Shown here one piece after another: positions 32,252-41,878 of a DNA stretch of 64,000 nucleotides. The notes under the pieces are model-generated. The model saw nothing but the letters and a program-made list of their open reading frames with translations. It had not been told where the DNA came from and did not search any database. The position numbers were made by a program, and so were the translations under genes. This DNA comes from Myxococcota bacterium. GTDB lineage: Bacteria; Myxococcota_A; UBA796; JAFGLY01. The stretch spans positions 62,001 to 126,000 of the forward strand of contig JAJRWT010000063.1 of assembly GCA_024276675.1 (NCBI GenBank). The letters are read 5' to 3'. The first letter of the stretch is position 1; each line of letters begins with the position of its first letter.

Positions 32252-35200
32252 ATGAATCCCCTTTCCCATGCCAGTCGTACATTTTCCCTGGCCCTGGTAC
32301 TGATCGCACCGGCTTTCTGGAACAACGTTGGCTCGCCTTCCGGCCTGCTTCGTTCCGCCATGGCCGAAGACGATGGCTCCTCACGCGATGCCAAGGAACA
32401 AAGGCGTGTCCTCAAGGCCCGTGACTTCACGGACGAAAACCTCTCGGACGAGTACCGCAAACTGGCCAGGCAGAAACGCATGGAATCCATGAAGTTTCTC
32501 AAGGATCTGCTGCGCCAGGGAACGGCACAGGGGGAGCAGCGTGCCGAGATGTTGCTTCGTCTCTCGGACCTCTACTTCGAAGAAGGCCGTGACATCTACC
32601 TCAACGAAATGAAGGAATTCGAAACCGCCTACGACGCCTGCTTCAACGACCCCAACTGCAACGCCGACACCATGGAACCCGACAACAGCGAGTCCCGTGA
32701 TTGGCAAAACAAGAGCATCAAGCTCTACCAGCAGATCCTGGCAAACTACCCCCAGTACCAGAGAGCCGACGAAGCCACCTACTACCTGGCCACCGCCCTG
32801 CAAGAAACCGGCAGAGCAGACGAAGCGGTGAAGGAGTTCACACGACTGGTACGAACCTACCCGGAAAGCAAGTGGGTTCCCGACGCCTACGTCATGATCG
32901 GCGAGTACTATTTCGAGGGGAACAACGCATACAAGGCCCTTGTTGCATACCAGAAAGCCGCCGCCTACCGTGAATCCGACAAGTATGCCTTTGCGCTCTA
33001 CAAGCTGGCCTGGTGCTACTACAATGTTGGCGAATACGGCAAGGCCATCGACACCATGAAGACCGTGGTCACCCATGCCATGTCCAGCATGAACGCCGAC
33101 TCCAAAACCAAGAAAGCCAAGGTACAACTTCAGGACGAAGCCCTCAAAGACATGGTACGTTTCTTCGCCGACGCCGGCGAAATGGACGAAGCCTACGAGT
33201 ATTTCAACAAGCTCGGCAAAAAGAACCTCATCAGGTCCATGCTCAAACGCCTTGCTTCCACCTACTTCGAACAGGGCAAGTTCGAGCAGTGTATCCAGAC
33301 ATATCGGCGCCTCATCGCCGAGGATCCCCAGAGCAAGGACGCCCCCGATTACCAGAACGAAATCATTCAGGCTTATCAGAAGATCGGCAAAAAACAGGAA
33401 ACACTACAGGAGATCGACAGGCTTCTGAAGACCTACGGCAAGAACAGCGCCTGGGCCAGGGCCAACTCTTCCAACACCGACAGCCTGAACACCGCCTTCG
33501 GCTATATCGAAAGAAACCTTCGCACGGTCGCCACCAATTACCACAACGAGGCCAAGAAACTTGGCACGGGTCGTGCGGCGAAGGAAACCTACACCCTGGC
33601 CTACAAGGCATACACCGTGTACCTGAGGGAATTCCCCGATTCCAAGTATTCCTATGATGTGCGCTACGCTTTTGGGGAGCTGCTGTACAAGATCAAGAAA
33701 TACGATGAGGCATTCCACCAGTATATGAAAGTCGTAGAAGCCGATCCCAAGGGAAAACACTCCGAATTCTGCGCCGAAAGCGCAATTTTCGCCGCTGATG
33801 AAATGCTCAAACGCACCGGTTCATCAAGCAGCAGCCCCAAACCCACAAAGGCAAACGAACCCATCGAGTTGAACGAGTGGGAGAACAACCTCCTGGCCGC
33901 CCTGGACCAGTACGCCAAGCTCTTTCCAGAGAGCAAGAAGACACGTAACATCATCTACAAGTCAGCATACCTCCTGTACAACAAGAACCACCTGAAGGAA
34001 GCCTCAGACCGCTTCCGCCAGGTCATCAGCATGGATCCTTCTTCCAAGGAGGCCGAACTGGCCGCCAACCTGATCCTGGATTCATTCACCCTCATCGAAG
34101 ATTGGGGCAATCTCAAAGAGGTAGCCAAAGCCTTCTACGACCAGGAAGGCCTGGGATCGGCCACCTTCAAAAAGGATACCTACAGGATCTATGAGCGGGC
34201 ATCGTTCAAGCTCATCGAGGTCAACTTCCAGAAAAACAACGACAAGGCCACGGCTGCGGACGCCTATTGGGCTTTCTATGACGAGTTCCCCAACAGCGAC
34301 GTCGCCGACCTCGCCATCAACAACGCCGCCTACTACTACTACGATACCGGCCATCTGAAACAGGCCATGACCGCGAGGCTCAATCTCATCGAAAAGTTCC
34401 CCAAGAGCAAGTTCTACAACGACCAAGTGGCAGCTCTCGCGTTCGACTACGAGTCCATCGCCGATTTCCAGAACTCGGCCATGTGGTACGAAAAACTCTT
34501 CAGCCTGGACAAGGATCACAAGTCGTCCCCCGACGCCATCTTTTCCGCCGCCATGTTCCGCAGGGCCATGAATGACTGGCAGACTTCCATCAAGGACTAC
34601 CAGAAATACATCACGGCCTATCCAGACCGTGACAACGTCCGTGAGGTGAAGATGGACATCGCTCAGATCTACATGGACAACCACAAGTGGGCCGAAGCCT
34701 TGAAGATCTACTACACCTTCTTCGCCAAACCGGCTCCGGATGTCCCGGTGGAGCAGATCTACTACGCCCGTCTCAAGTATGGAATGTGCCTACAGGAAAT
34801 GAGTCAAACCAGCAAGGTCTTGAGGCACTGGAAAGACACTGTCAAGGCCTACGAAAAAGACAATGCAAAGGGAGTCGACATAGGCCAGGGTATCGAATCA
34901 GTGGCCAGAGCCATGTTCGAAATCGCCGAGGAGGAATTCGAATCCTACACGAAGATGGCCATCTCCGGTCCTCCCAAGGGCTCGAACATGGGCAAACGCG
35001 CCTCCGACAAGCTCCTGTCAAAGCAACTCACCGACAAGGCCAAAGCACTCCAGAAGATGGAAGCCACTTACCTCGCCATCATCAACACCGGAGCAGGAGA
35101 ATGGGGTCTGGCATCTCTCGTGCGCCTGGGCCAAAGCTATGAAAACATGGCCGAGTCCCTCCGCAACTCCTACATTCCGGCATATCTGACCGAAGATCAG

Positions 35201-35446
35201 AAAGAGTTCTACGTGATGGCCCTGGAAGACAAAGTCTATCCACAGGAAGAAAAGGCTGTAGACGCCTATCGCAACGCGCTGGAAAAATCCTACGAGTTGT
35301 CGCTATACAACGATTATTCTGCCTACGCCACAAGGCAGCTCGGCATACTGCGCCCCAACGACTATCCCGGCCTCGAAGAAACCCTGCTTCAGCCAGAATA
35401 CACCACCAACCGCTCCTTTTCGCCCAAGTTTGAAACTGAGCTGTGA
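32252..35446 (+). CDS. gltD: Large TPR protein, GltD/AgmU-like
   Basis: The 1064-residue exported protein has a signal peptide at about 1-36 and a solenoid of TPR repeats over nearly its whole length (ATYYLATALQETGRADEAVKEFTRLVRTYP, YALYKLAWCYYNVGEYGKAID, AAYYYYDTGHLKQAMTARL). Repeats of the YfiO/Tol-Pal type (tyrosine-rich, following P-x-S spacing) dominate. AgmU/GltD of Myxococcus is a TPR protein of comparable length. The ATG at 32252 has TAGGAG upstream; the in-frame extension before it overlaps the end of gltC and is rejected. Its stop overlaps the next start as GTGA, so it is translationally coupled to the GltE-like gene. Confidence 0.65.
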   Translation: MNPLSHASRTFSLALVLIAPAFWNNVGSPSGLLRSAMAEDDGSSRDAKEQRRVLKARDFTDENLSDEYRKLARQKRMESMKFLKDLLRQGTAQGEQRAEMLLRLSDLYFEEGRDIYLNEMKEFETAYDACFNDPNCNADTMEPDNSESRDWQNKSIKLYQQILANYPQYQRADEATYYLATALQETGRADEAVKEFTRLVRTYPESKWVPDAYVMIGEYYFEGNNAYKALVAYQKAAAYRESDKYAFALYKLAWCYYNVGEYGKAIDTMKTVVTHAMSSMNADSKTKKAKVQLQDEALKDMVRFFADAGEMDEAYEYFNKLGKKNLIRSMLKRLASTYFEQGKFEQCIQTYRRLIAEDPQSKDAPDYQNEIIQAYQKIGKKQETLQEIDRLLKTYGKNSAWARANSSNTDSLNTAFGYIERNLRTVATNYHNEAKKLGTGRAAKETYTLAYKAYTVYLREFPDSKYSYDVRYAFGELLYKIKKYDEAFHQYMKVVEADPKGKHSEFCAESAIFAADEMLKRTGSSSSSPKPTKANEPIELNEWENNLLAALDQYAKLFPESKKTRNIIYKSAYLLYNKNHLKEASDRFRQVISMDPSSKEAELAANLILDSFTLIEDWGNLKEVAKAFYDQEGLGSATFKKDTYRIYERASFKLIEVNFQKNNDKATAADAYWAFYDEFPNSDVADLAINNAAYYYYDTGHLKQAMTARLNLIEKFPKSKFYNDQVAALAFDYESIADFQNSAMWYEKLFSLDKDHKSSPDAIFSAAMFRRAMNDWQTSIKDYQKYITAYPDRDNVREVKMDIAQIYMDNHKWAEALKIYYTFFAKPAPDVPVEQIYYARLKYGMCLQEMSQTSKVLRHWKDTVKAYEKDNAKGVDIGQGIESVARAMFEIAEEEFESYTKMAISGPPKGSNMGKRASDKLLSKQLTDKAKALQKMEATYLAIINTGAGEWGLASLVRLGQSYENMAESLRNSYIPAYLTEDQKEFYVMALEDKVYPQEEKAVDAYRNALEKSYELSLYNDYSAYATRQLGILRPNDYPGLEETLLQPEYTTNRSFSPKFETEL

Positions 35447-37053
35447 GCATCCAAAAGGCTAAAGCCATGCCCAGAATCACGCGCTACCTTCCGCTCGTCA
35501 CACTCGCCGGAGTGCTGGCCCTGGATGCCGGTTGCGGAGCAAAAAAGCAACCGGAGACAGATCTGGCAGCTAGCGAGCAGCCAGTTACGGCCAACCCCAA
35601 ACAGAGCTTCCGCAACGGTGTGGAAATCATCACCAACGGAGAGGCCTCCGGTTCCATAGACTACCAGGCGGCTCTGATCCAGTTCGAAAACGCCACGGAT
35701 ACAGACCCATCTTTTGCAAAAGCCCACATGAACGCTGGCTGGTGTGCGGAACACCTGGGCCTGCTGGAAAAGGCCGAGGAGCACTACCGGCAGGCAGTGG
35801 CCAATGCCGAGGGATACACTGCTGCGTTGCTGAACCTCGCCAACATCCTGACGCAGCAAGGCCAGGCCGAAGAAGCGATCAGTTTCTACAAGAACTACAT
35901 CGAAACCAACCCGGATGATATCTCAGTACGCGTCAACCTGGTCAACAGCCTCATCGACGCCCAGCGTTACGACGATGCCGAGCTTGAAGCCAGGGAGATC
36001 CTATCTCGCGACAAGAACAACATCTCCGCATACACCGCCCTGGCTCGCCTGTACTTTCAACAGGGGAAATACCAGATGAGTCTGTTGTGTGCCGAGAAGT
36101 CCCGGACTCTCGACGAGTCGGATCCGGACATCTACAACGCCATGGGCGTCACCTACCTGCAGATGGGCGACGAGCCCAAGGCCATCACCCAGTTCAAGCA
36201 GGCCATCACCTTGAACCCCAGGCATCAAAACGCCAACATGAACCTTGGCTGGCTGGCTCTGAACTCTGGCGACTACAAGCTCGCCAATCGGTGCTTCCAG
36301 ACAGTTACGGGGGAATACCCCGGGAACATCGATGCACTTCTGGGCCTGGCCATATCCCAACGAGGGATCAAGGATCTCAAGGCTGCCTCCGCAACCTACG
36401 ACAAGATCATAGAACTGGACCCCAACAACGAAATAGCCTTCTTCAACGCTGCCACCCTCCACGAAAAGTACACCAAGAACTACAAGAAGGCCCTGGAATA
36501 CCTCCAGAGCTACGCAGACCTCATGCAGGGCAGAATCGGTCCGACCCACGAAGTATTCACTCGCATGGAACGGGTACGCGAATCCCAGGAAGAAGAAGAA
36601 GCACGAAAGCGAGCACTTGCCCAGAAAAAGAAAGAAGAGGAAGAGCGCAAGAAGCGCCAGAAGGCTCAGTTCCAGGAGCTGAAGACACGTACATCAGCAC
36701 TGGATTCTCTCCTGTCCAAGTACTCTTCCTGTCAGGCCATGATCGACAGCGGCAACCTGGAGCTTGCCATGACCGTCGTGGAGCAGGCGAAGATGGTCAT
36801 CGAGGCAAACGACATCAGCATGGCGGCCGATGTCATGACCTTCTTCGACCAGGTACAGCCTGAAATAGAAGCTATAGCCCCTTCCTGCCAGGAAGAACCC
36901 GCCCCCACAGAAACCGAATCATCTGAGCAGGCCGACTCCGAACCAGCCGATGCCCAACAGCCTGCCACAGAAGGCGAAACCGCCGCATCTGGCGATGCTT
37001 CCGATGCCCCAGCCCCAGACGAAGGATCTACAGGCACGGAAACATCAAATTGA
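35443..37053 (+). CDS. gltE: TPR lipoprotein, GltE/AglT-like
   Basis: The 536-residue product starts at a GTG overlapping the previous stop; an ATG at 35467 also gives a signal peptide ending LDAGC, a probable lipobox. About eight TPRs (residues 65-360) follow. Examples are AKAHMNAGWCAEHLGLLEKAEEHYRQAV and YNAMGVTYLQMGDEPKAITQFKQAI. Then comes a charged coiled coil (EEARKRALAQKKKEEEERKKRQ) and a Glu/Ala/Pro/Thr tail. AglT/GltE in Myxococcus is a TPR protein in the same position, between gltD and gltF. Outer-membrane location facing the periplasm is inferred. A 297-bp gap with a nested inverted repeat follows, unlike the tight spacing before. Confidence 0.65.
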   Translation: MSIQKAKAMPRITRYLPLVTLAGVLALDAGCGAKKQPETDLAASEQPVTANPKQSFRNGVEIITNGEASGSIDYQAALIQFENATDTDPSFAKAHMNAGWCAEHLGLLEKAEEHYRQAVANAEGYTAALLNLANILTQQGQAEEAISFYKNYIETNPDDISVRVNLVNSLIDAQRYDDAELEAREILSRDKNNISAYTALARLYFQQGKYQMSLLCAEKSRTLDESDPDIYNAMGVTYLQMGDEPKAITQFKQAITLNPRHQNANMNLGWLALNSGDYKLANRCFQTVTGEYPGNIDALLGLAISQRGIKDLKAASATYDKIIELDPNNEIAFFNAATLHEKYTKNYKKALEYLQSYADLMQGRIGPTHEVFTRMERVRESQEEEEARKRALAQKKKEEEERKKRQKAQFQELKTRTSALDSLLSKYSSCQAMIDSGNLELAMTVVEQAKMVIEANDISMAADVMTFFDQVQPEIEAIAPSCQEEPAPTETESSEQADSEPADAQQPATEGETAASGDASDAPAPDEGSTGTETSN

Positions 37054-37165
37054 CCCTGGCATCTTCTCCAGTAGCAGGAATCCCTACAGTATTTCAAGAC
37101 ACTCCGTCACCCGACTCGACACGGGGACAATCACCCCACGGGAGATTCGCGTTCTGACAGCACTG

Positions 37166-37214
37166 GAACCCGTTTTACCGGAACATTACAGCTATAAGCT
37201 TGTAATCCGGGTTC
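37166..37214 (+). promoter_or_regulatory. Nested inverted repeat in the 297-bp gltE-gltF gap
   Basis: An outer stem GAACCCG (37166-37172) / CGGGTTC (37208-37214) encloses an inner stem ATTACA (37185-37190) / TGTAAT (37201-37206) with a 10-nt loop. No T-run follows directly, so a classical terminator is doubtful. The element may be a processing site, an operator, or part of the leader of an internal transcript starting before the GltF-like gene. The rest of 37054-37350 shows no gene. Confidence 0.45.
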
Positions 37215-37350
37215 TTTCCAAGCAGACTGGGAAAAGCTCCGTGTGTCTTCAGTACTCCGCGCTTCTTTCTTTTTTGCCATTCCCTCGACGAACATCTTCC
37301 ACCATTCTGGAACGTCGACAGCAAACTCTCCGCCCATTCGAGGTCAGAAA

Positions 37351-37632
37351 ATGCTTACAAGATTCGGCATTTTGCTCTTTGCCCTGGCGGCTCTTTCCTC
37401 TTTCACGTCCAGCGCAATGGCCCAGGATGAGGCTGACGACGCCAGCAACAGGCGCATCATCTACAAGTCCAAGACCGAAATCGACTTCGAGGGCATCGAG
37501 GTGGCTGGTGAACTCGTCAAACCTCAGGGAGCGTTGCTCTTGGAGCGCAAGAAGGGCTCCTTCAACCCATTGATCAAGCTCCGCGCGGATTTCAACCAGG
37601 AAATGGACAGCTCGGTAGACTACATCAAGTAG
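37351..37632 (+). CDS. gltF: Small secreted protein, GltF/CglF-like
   Basis: The 93-residue product has a signal peptide (1-24, cleavage after AMA) and a mature domain of about 69 residues with IIYKSKTEIDFEGIEVAGEL, KPQGALLLERKKGSFNPLI and a final SVDYIK. This block closely resembles what I know of the CglF/GltF group: a small periplasmic protein with a KxxxxIDFxxxxVxGEL-type start and a FNxLI motif. It sits between GltE-like and GltG-like genes exactly as in the Myxococcus G1 cluster. Because of its small size the position carries much of the weight. The ATG at 37351 gives the signal peptide; earlier starts do not. Confidence 0.65.
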   Translation: MLTRFGILLFALAALSSFTSSAMAQDEADDASNRRIIYKSKTEIDFEGIEVAGELVKPQGALLLERKKGSFNPLIKLRADFNQEMDSSVDYIK

Positions 37633-37705
37633 AAAGTCTGCCGCTGCTGGAAACCACCAATTATTGCGCCTCATTCCACAGGCGAGTCCAAACGAAGGAT
37701 TGAAT

Positions 37706-39640
37706 ATGGCCGACAATCATGCGGGTGACCTGGTCCTGAATTTCGATATCTACAGAGGTGAGACCTTTATACGACGCGAAGGCATCAGTGCCGAGAGCGT
37801 CACCATTGGAAAAGGTCCAGCCGCCATGCTTCGCCTGGAAGGCGAACGACTTGCCGATCTTCACGCCGTGATCAACGTCAACGACGATGGCACCGTACAA
37901 CTCCTGGACCTCGGCAGTGCGGAAGGCACCAGCGTCAACGGTGAACTCATCAGCAATGTCAGCTTGAGCAGCGGGGATCAAATACAAATCGGTGATATCC
38001 GCCTCGTGGTCAACATCGTCACCGACAGTGTGGCGGATCCCACCGAAGAAGTGCAGGATCTCCAAGGGCAATCTTCTTCACAAGAGTACATCTACGAAGA
38101 CCAGGAAGCTCCTTCACAACGAGATTTCCTGGAGCAGGAACTCACTGAAGACGTGATGAAATTCATCATGCGCTCTGGAACGGCCACCAGTGATGCCGGA
38201 ATCGACCGTAGCAAGCCGCTGGTCCTGGAAGTCGCTGAAATCTGGAACGATGTCATTCTGGACGTCAAGCACTATCCCGCCGACAGCAAGCCAGTGACCC
38301 TGGGGGCATCCACAGGCTACCGTTGGCGATATCTGGGGCAACCCATTGCCTGGATCTCACCAGGCTTCGCAAAGATCACATGGCTGTTCGGACCGACTCT
38401 TTCCGAGGCCACCGAAGAATGGCGAAATGAATTCTACGTTCCTCCCGAGTCCTTGCCACACGATGAATTTCCACTGTTTGAGTGGGACGGAACTCGCTAC
38501 GTCTGCAATATCTCCGACAAGTGGGCTGGTTTCGTCGATATCGGCGAGGATCGCCGCACATTCCAGGAACTCATCGAAAGTGGCCAGATCACCAGCACCA
38601 GTGGTGGCATGTACCAGATTCCAGTCACTGACGAAACCCGCATCATCGCCGACATCGGAAACGTCATCTTTTTCGGTCAGATGGTCTATCCGGGGCGCAG
38701 GGTCGTATCCAGGATCACCCAGACCCTGGACTACCCATTCCTGGCAATCATGCTGTTCTGCGTCTTCATTGGAGTGATGTTCGGGGTCATTCTGGCCACA
38801 ATGCCCCCCCCGCCCGAAAACGAAGTAATGGAGATCCCCGACCGCTTCGTAGAACTGCTTCTCCAGCAGCCCGATATCGAAGAGTCCCAGGACAAGAAGA
38901 AAGACACACCAGACGCAGAAGGCGCCAAGGCAAAAAAGGAAGAGGGCAAGGTCGGAAAAAAAGACGCCAAGATGGAGAAGGCCAAGGGTAACAAGGTCGA
39001 AATGAACAAACAGCAGATCGACAAAGAGATCGCCGAAAATGCCGGTGTCCTGGGTGCTCTGCGTGACGGTTCCGAACTGGATGGAGTATTCGGCACTTCT
39101 GGCCTCAACGCCGACCTCCTGGGTGGAATAGGTGGCCTCATCGGCGCTAAGGGTGTACAGTTCGGAGCTGGTGGGCTTGGTTCCCGCGGCTCCGGTCTCG
39201 GCGGAGGCGGAACCGCTGGTGGACTGGGGGGACTCGGCACCAAGGGGCGTGGTTCCGGTGCCAGTGGCTACGGTTCGGGCGGCGGGCATTTCGGAAACAA
39301 GGGTGAAGGAGCTATAGGCCGCATAGGCGGCGAACCCATCATCCTTGGCGCCCTGGACAAATCCCTCATCGATCAGGTCATCAGACGGCACCTGAACCAA
39401 ATCCGCTATTGCTATCAACGGGAACTCACCAAGGATCCGACCCTGGGTGGCAAAATCGTGGTGAAGTTCGTCATAGCCAAGGACGGCACCGTCTCATCTG
39501 CATCCACCAAGTCCAGCACCATGAACAGCCCCGCGGTCCAGAATTGCATCAACGGGCGCTTCATGCGCTTCCAGTTCCCAAAACCAAAGGGTGGTGGAAT
39601 AGTCATCGTCTCCTATCCCTTCATCTTCGCGCCGGCATAG
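37706..39640 (+). CDS. gltG: FHA-domain transmembrane protein with AgmX/PglI C-terminal domain, GltG-like
   Basis: The 644-residue product has a cytoplasmic FHA domain (about 30-103, LHAVINVND to LGSAEGTSVNGE) that would bind phosphothreonine. A middle domain lies at about 165-330, with one inner-membrane helix at about 341-366 followed by PPPP. The periplasmic region is Lys-rich (370-450) then Gly-rich. A TonB-like AgmX/PglI C-terminal domain occupies 550-644 (IRYCYQRELTKDP, Cys569 and Cys614 likely a disulfide). This is the architecture of PglI/GltG, which couples the gliding motor to the envelope complex in Myxococcus. The ATG at 37706 has GAAGGA upstream. It follows the GltF-like and precedes the GltH-like gene. 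Confidence 0.78.
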   Translation: MADNHAGDLVLNFDIYRGETFIRREGISAESVTIGKGPAAMLRLEGERLADLHAVINVNDDGTVQLLDLGSAEGTSVNGELISNVSLSSGDQIQIGDIRLVVNIVTDSVADPTEEVQDLQGQSSSQEYIYEDQEAPSQRDFLEQELTEDVMKFIMRSGTATSDAGIDRSKPLVLEVAEIWNDVILDVKHYPADSKPVTLGASTGYRWRYLGQPIAWISPGFAKITWLFGPTLSEATEEWRNEFYVPPESLPHDEFPLFEWDGTRYVCNISDKWAGFVDIGEDRRTFQELIESGQITSTSGGMYQIPVTDETRIIADIGNVIFFGQMVYPGRRVVSRITQTLDYPFLAIMLFCVFIGVMFGVILATMPPPPENEVMEIPDRFVELLLQQPDIEESQDKKKDTPDAEGAKAKKEEGKVGKKDAKMEKAKGNKVEMNKQQIDKEIAENAGVLGALRDGSELDGVFGTSGLNADLLGGIGGLIGAKGVQFGAGGLGSRGSGLGGGGTAGGLGGLGTKGRGSGASGYGSGGGHFGNKGEGAIGRIGGEPIILGALDKSLIDQVIRRHLNQIRYCYQRELTKDPTLGGKIVVKFVIAKDGTVSSASTKSSTMNSPAVQNCINGRFMRFQFPKPKGGGIVIVSYPFIFAPA

Positions 39641-39762
39641 AGGCAATGGAAGGACTGAGCCGAGTCCGCTCCATCCCCAATCCTTACATCCCGCAAGACA
39701 ATGACATTGCCTGAAACACACCTGATCACGCGGCAGGTTCCACATCTCCAGGAGATCCTCAC

Positions 39763-40491
39763 ATGAGGCGTATCCTCACAGCCCTTCTTCCGATGCTACT
39801 GGCGGCGCCAACTCTGCAGGTTCCGCAAGCCAAGGCAGCATCATCCTACGACGACCTGGACGCCCCATCCAAGAAAGCCAGGAAGAACAAGGCCAAGTCT
39901 CTCTCGGATCAGGAGGTCCGCGAAATAGTGAAGGGTTTCTACCTGAAGAGCAACATCGGCGCCTGGAGCTACGTGGGTAGATTTCTCGGTTGGGTGAAAC
40001 CCGGGACATCCCTGGCGCTGGCCTTCGGACAGGATTTCGTCGACAAGGAACATTCGTCACTGGCATGGGAAATCTCCTTCTTTCAAGGCATTCACAATGG
40101 AACCCACTACGAGGAGCAATCTGCTCGGGCCGAGGAAGGCCCGCCTTACGTTGAAGGTGACTTGAGAACCTATACCCTTGCCGGTCTCGTGGAATGGTCC
40201 ACATATCCCAGCAGAAGGCTCGGACTTGGCATTCGAGCTGGAGGAGGCGTTCTCTACAGCCCGCTGTTGATGGAACAGACCTACTACGAACAAGATGTGC
40301 TGAACGGCGAATGGGGAATCAGCGACCCCGGCATCCACGGTACTCCTCACCCATTGGTAGCCCTGGGTCCAACCCTGGAATACTACACCAAGCTCTCACA
40401 CTTTTCCATAGGCATCGATGCAGACGTGATCTATGCATTTGGCTTCGACCTGGGCATCTCGACAACGGCATCTCTCAAGTACACATTCTAA
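39763..40491 (+). CDS. gltH: Outer-membrane beta-barrel protein, GltH/CglE-like
   Basis: The 242-residue product has a signal peptide (1-25). A charged stretch with KKARKNKAKSLSDQEVREIVKGFYLKSN follows, then a small barrel: WSYVGRFLGWVKPGTSLALAFGQDF, LGIRAGGGVLYSPL, and a final TTASLKYTF ending in Phe. The KGFYLKSNIGAWSYVG block parallels the KxxFxLKxxRFE entry of the two barrels at the start of the locus, so all three may share ancestry. In Myxococcus GltH (CglE) follows GltG. A GGAG ribosome site precedes the ATG. This is the last gene of the glt-like run; GltI and GltJ, which follow in Myxococcus, are absent here. Confidence 0.6.
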   Translation: MRRILTALLPMLLAAPTLQVPQAKAASSYDDLDAPSKKARKNKAKSLSDQEVREIVKGFYLKSNIGAWSYVGRFLGWVKPGTSLALAFGQDFVDKEHSSLAWEISFFQGIHNGTHYEEQSARAEEGPPYVEGDLRTYTLAGLVEWSTYPSRRLGLGIRAGGGVLYSPLLMEQTYYEQDVLNGEWGISDPGIHGTPHPLVALGPTLEYYTKLSHFSIGIDADVIYAFGFDLGISTTASLKYTF

Positions 40492-40570
40492 CTGAAGCAT
40501 TTCCTCACAAGGCCATTCGTGTTGAGACCACCGCCTGGTCATGCTAGACTTGGACGCAGGGGAGGTCACA

Positions 40571-41731
40571 ATGCGAATATTCACGCTTCCGCTGCTGCTA
40601 CTCGCCGGATGTATAGGTTTTGAACCTATTCCATACGGGGCAGATAGTGCAGAAACAGGCATTCCTGGTCCTGATGCCACCTATGGCTCACTCCTGCTCA
40701 GCCCTTCAAGCCTGGACTTCGGGCTGGTAGAAGTAGGGGAATCAGACTCAAAGGATCTGGTTGTCGAAAACATCGGTGCGGATTCCCTGTCCATACTCTC
40801 TACATCCGTCGGCGGCGATTCACTGGGATTCTCCATATCCAGCGGAATGGTGGCCAGCTCAACGGATCTCCAACCGGACCAGCAGTTGGTTGTCAGCATC
40901 GATTTCGAACCTCAGGCGGAAGCCAACTACGAGGGTGAACTCCTGTTTGAAACCGACATGCCAGACAGTCCCCAAATCTCCGTACCATTGACAGGTGAAG
41001 GTTGGATCGATGAACCGGACGCTCCAACTGGGCAGGTGAGCCTCAACCCCGCGACTCTCGACCTGGGCACCGTGGATCTGGATGGCACCGGATCCGGTAC
41101 TTTCACCATCACCAACACTGGCAACGACTATCTCCTGCTTGACGACATCAAAGTTGGCGACAGCGCTCTGGACTATTCAATCGATTTTACTCTTGGTTTG
41201 ATGCTTGCTCCATCCAGCAGCAAGAATGTCCTGGTCACACTGGATCCCGTTGCCGAAGGCAACTTCTCCAGTTGGGTATCCGTCGAAACCGACGATCCCA
41301 GCACTCCTTCAGCCCAGGTCGAGGTCACCGCCCAGGTAGAAGACCTGTGCTCCATATGCATGCCAGTGATCGATGTGAACACCGGCGGTGATCCCTATGC
41401 CATGTCGTTCTATGTCTTCACGCTGTTCTCAAACACCGACACCCAGACCGTAACCATCACCAACATCGGCGACCAGACGCTGGTCATCAGTGGCGTCGAG
41501 GCCAGGAACGACATCATATTCACCTACACCACCTTCTCCACCAACTGGTCGGGAACGGCCAGCCTGGATCCATACGCTTCCACGTCCTTCCAGGTCACCT
41601 GGACAGCCAATGGGACTGTGTACGAGGGTTCCCTGCCTGAGCTGAACATGAATGTTCTACACATCTACAGCAACGACCCCTACGAGCCAGACTATGTCAT
41701 CAACTTGAGTGGTATTGCAGTGTCATTGTGA
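40571..41731 (+). CDS. Lipoprotein with choice-of-anchor-D (HYDIN-like) Ig domains
   Basis: The 386-residue product has a short signal peptide with lipobox LLLAGC. Three Ig-like domains of the ASPM-SPD2-hydin/choice-of-anchor-D type follow. Each opens with a LDFGxVxVG or LDLGTVDLDGTG phrase and closes around VPLTGEG or VTAQV. These bind other envelope proteins or are structural. CSICMPV near residue 270 adds a possible disulfide in the third domain. The ATG at 40571 is fixed by GGGGAGG. It lies 79 bp after the GltH-like gene; whether it belongs to that complex is unknown. Confidence 0.78.
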   Translation: MRIFTLPLLLLAGCIGFEPIPYGADSAETGIPGPDATYGSLLLSPSSLDFGLVEVGESDSKDLVVENIGADSLSILSTSVGGDSLGFSISSGMVASSTDLQPDQQLVVSIDFEPQAEANYEGELLFETDMPDSPQISVPLTGEGWIDEPDAPTGQVSLNPATLDLGTVDLDGTGSGTFTITNTGNDYLLLDDIKVGDSALDYSIDFTLGLMLAPSSSKNVLVTLDPVAEGNFSSWVSVETDDPSTPSAQVEVTAQVEDLCSICMPVIDVNTGGDPYAMSFYVFTLFSNTDTQTVTITNIGDQTLVISGVEARNDIIFTYTTFSTNWSGTASLDPYASTSFQVTWTANGTVYEGSLPELNMNVLHIYSNDPYEPDYVINLSGIAVSL

Positions 41732-41773
41732 GCACCACAGACTCTGCCTCCCACAGGAGCAGGCATTCAGGGC

Positions 41774-41802
41774 TTGACATTCGCTCGTATCGGCGCTAAT
41801 TG
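41774..41802 (+). promoter_or_regulatory. Sigma70-type promoter upstream of rplC
   Basis: A perfect TTGACA (41774-41779) is followed after 17 bp by TAATTG (41797-41802). The -10 match is only moderate. It lies about 75 bp upstream of the rplC start and supports rplC as its own transcription unit. Confidence 0.45.
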
Positions 41803-41878
41803 CCACGGGCTCTGCAAACACTCCACCTCAAACCCCGTAAGAGGGTGATGGATCTTCACCGTCCAATGCGGAGGAAAC

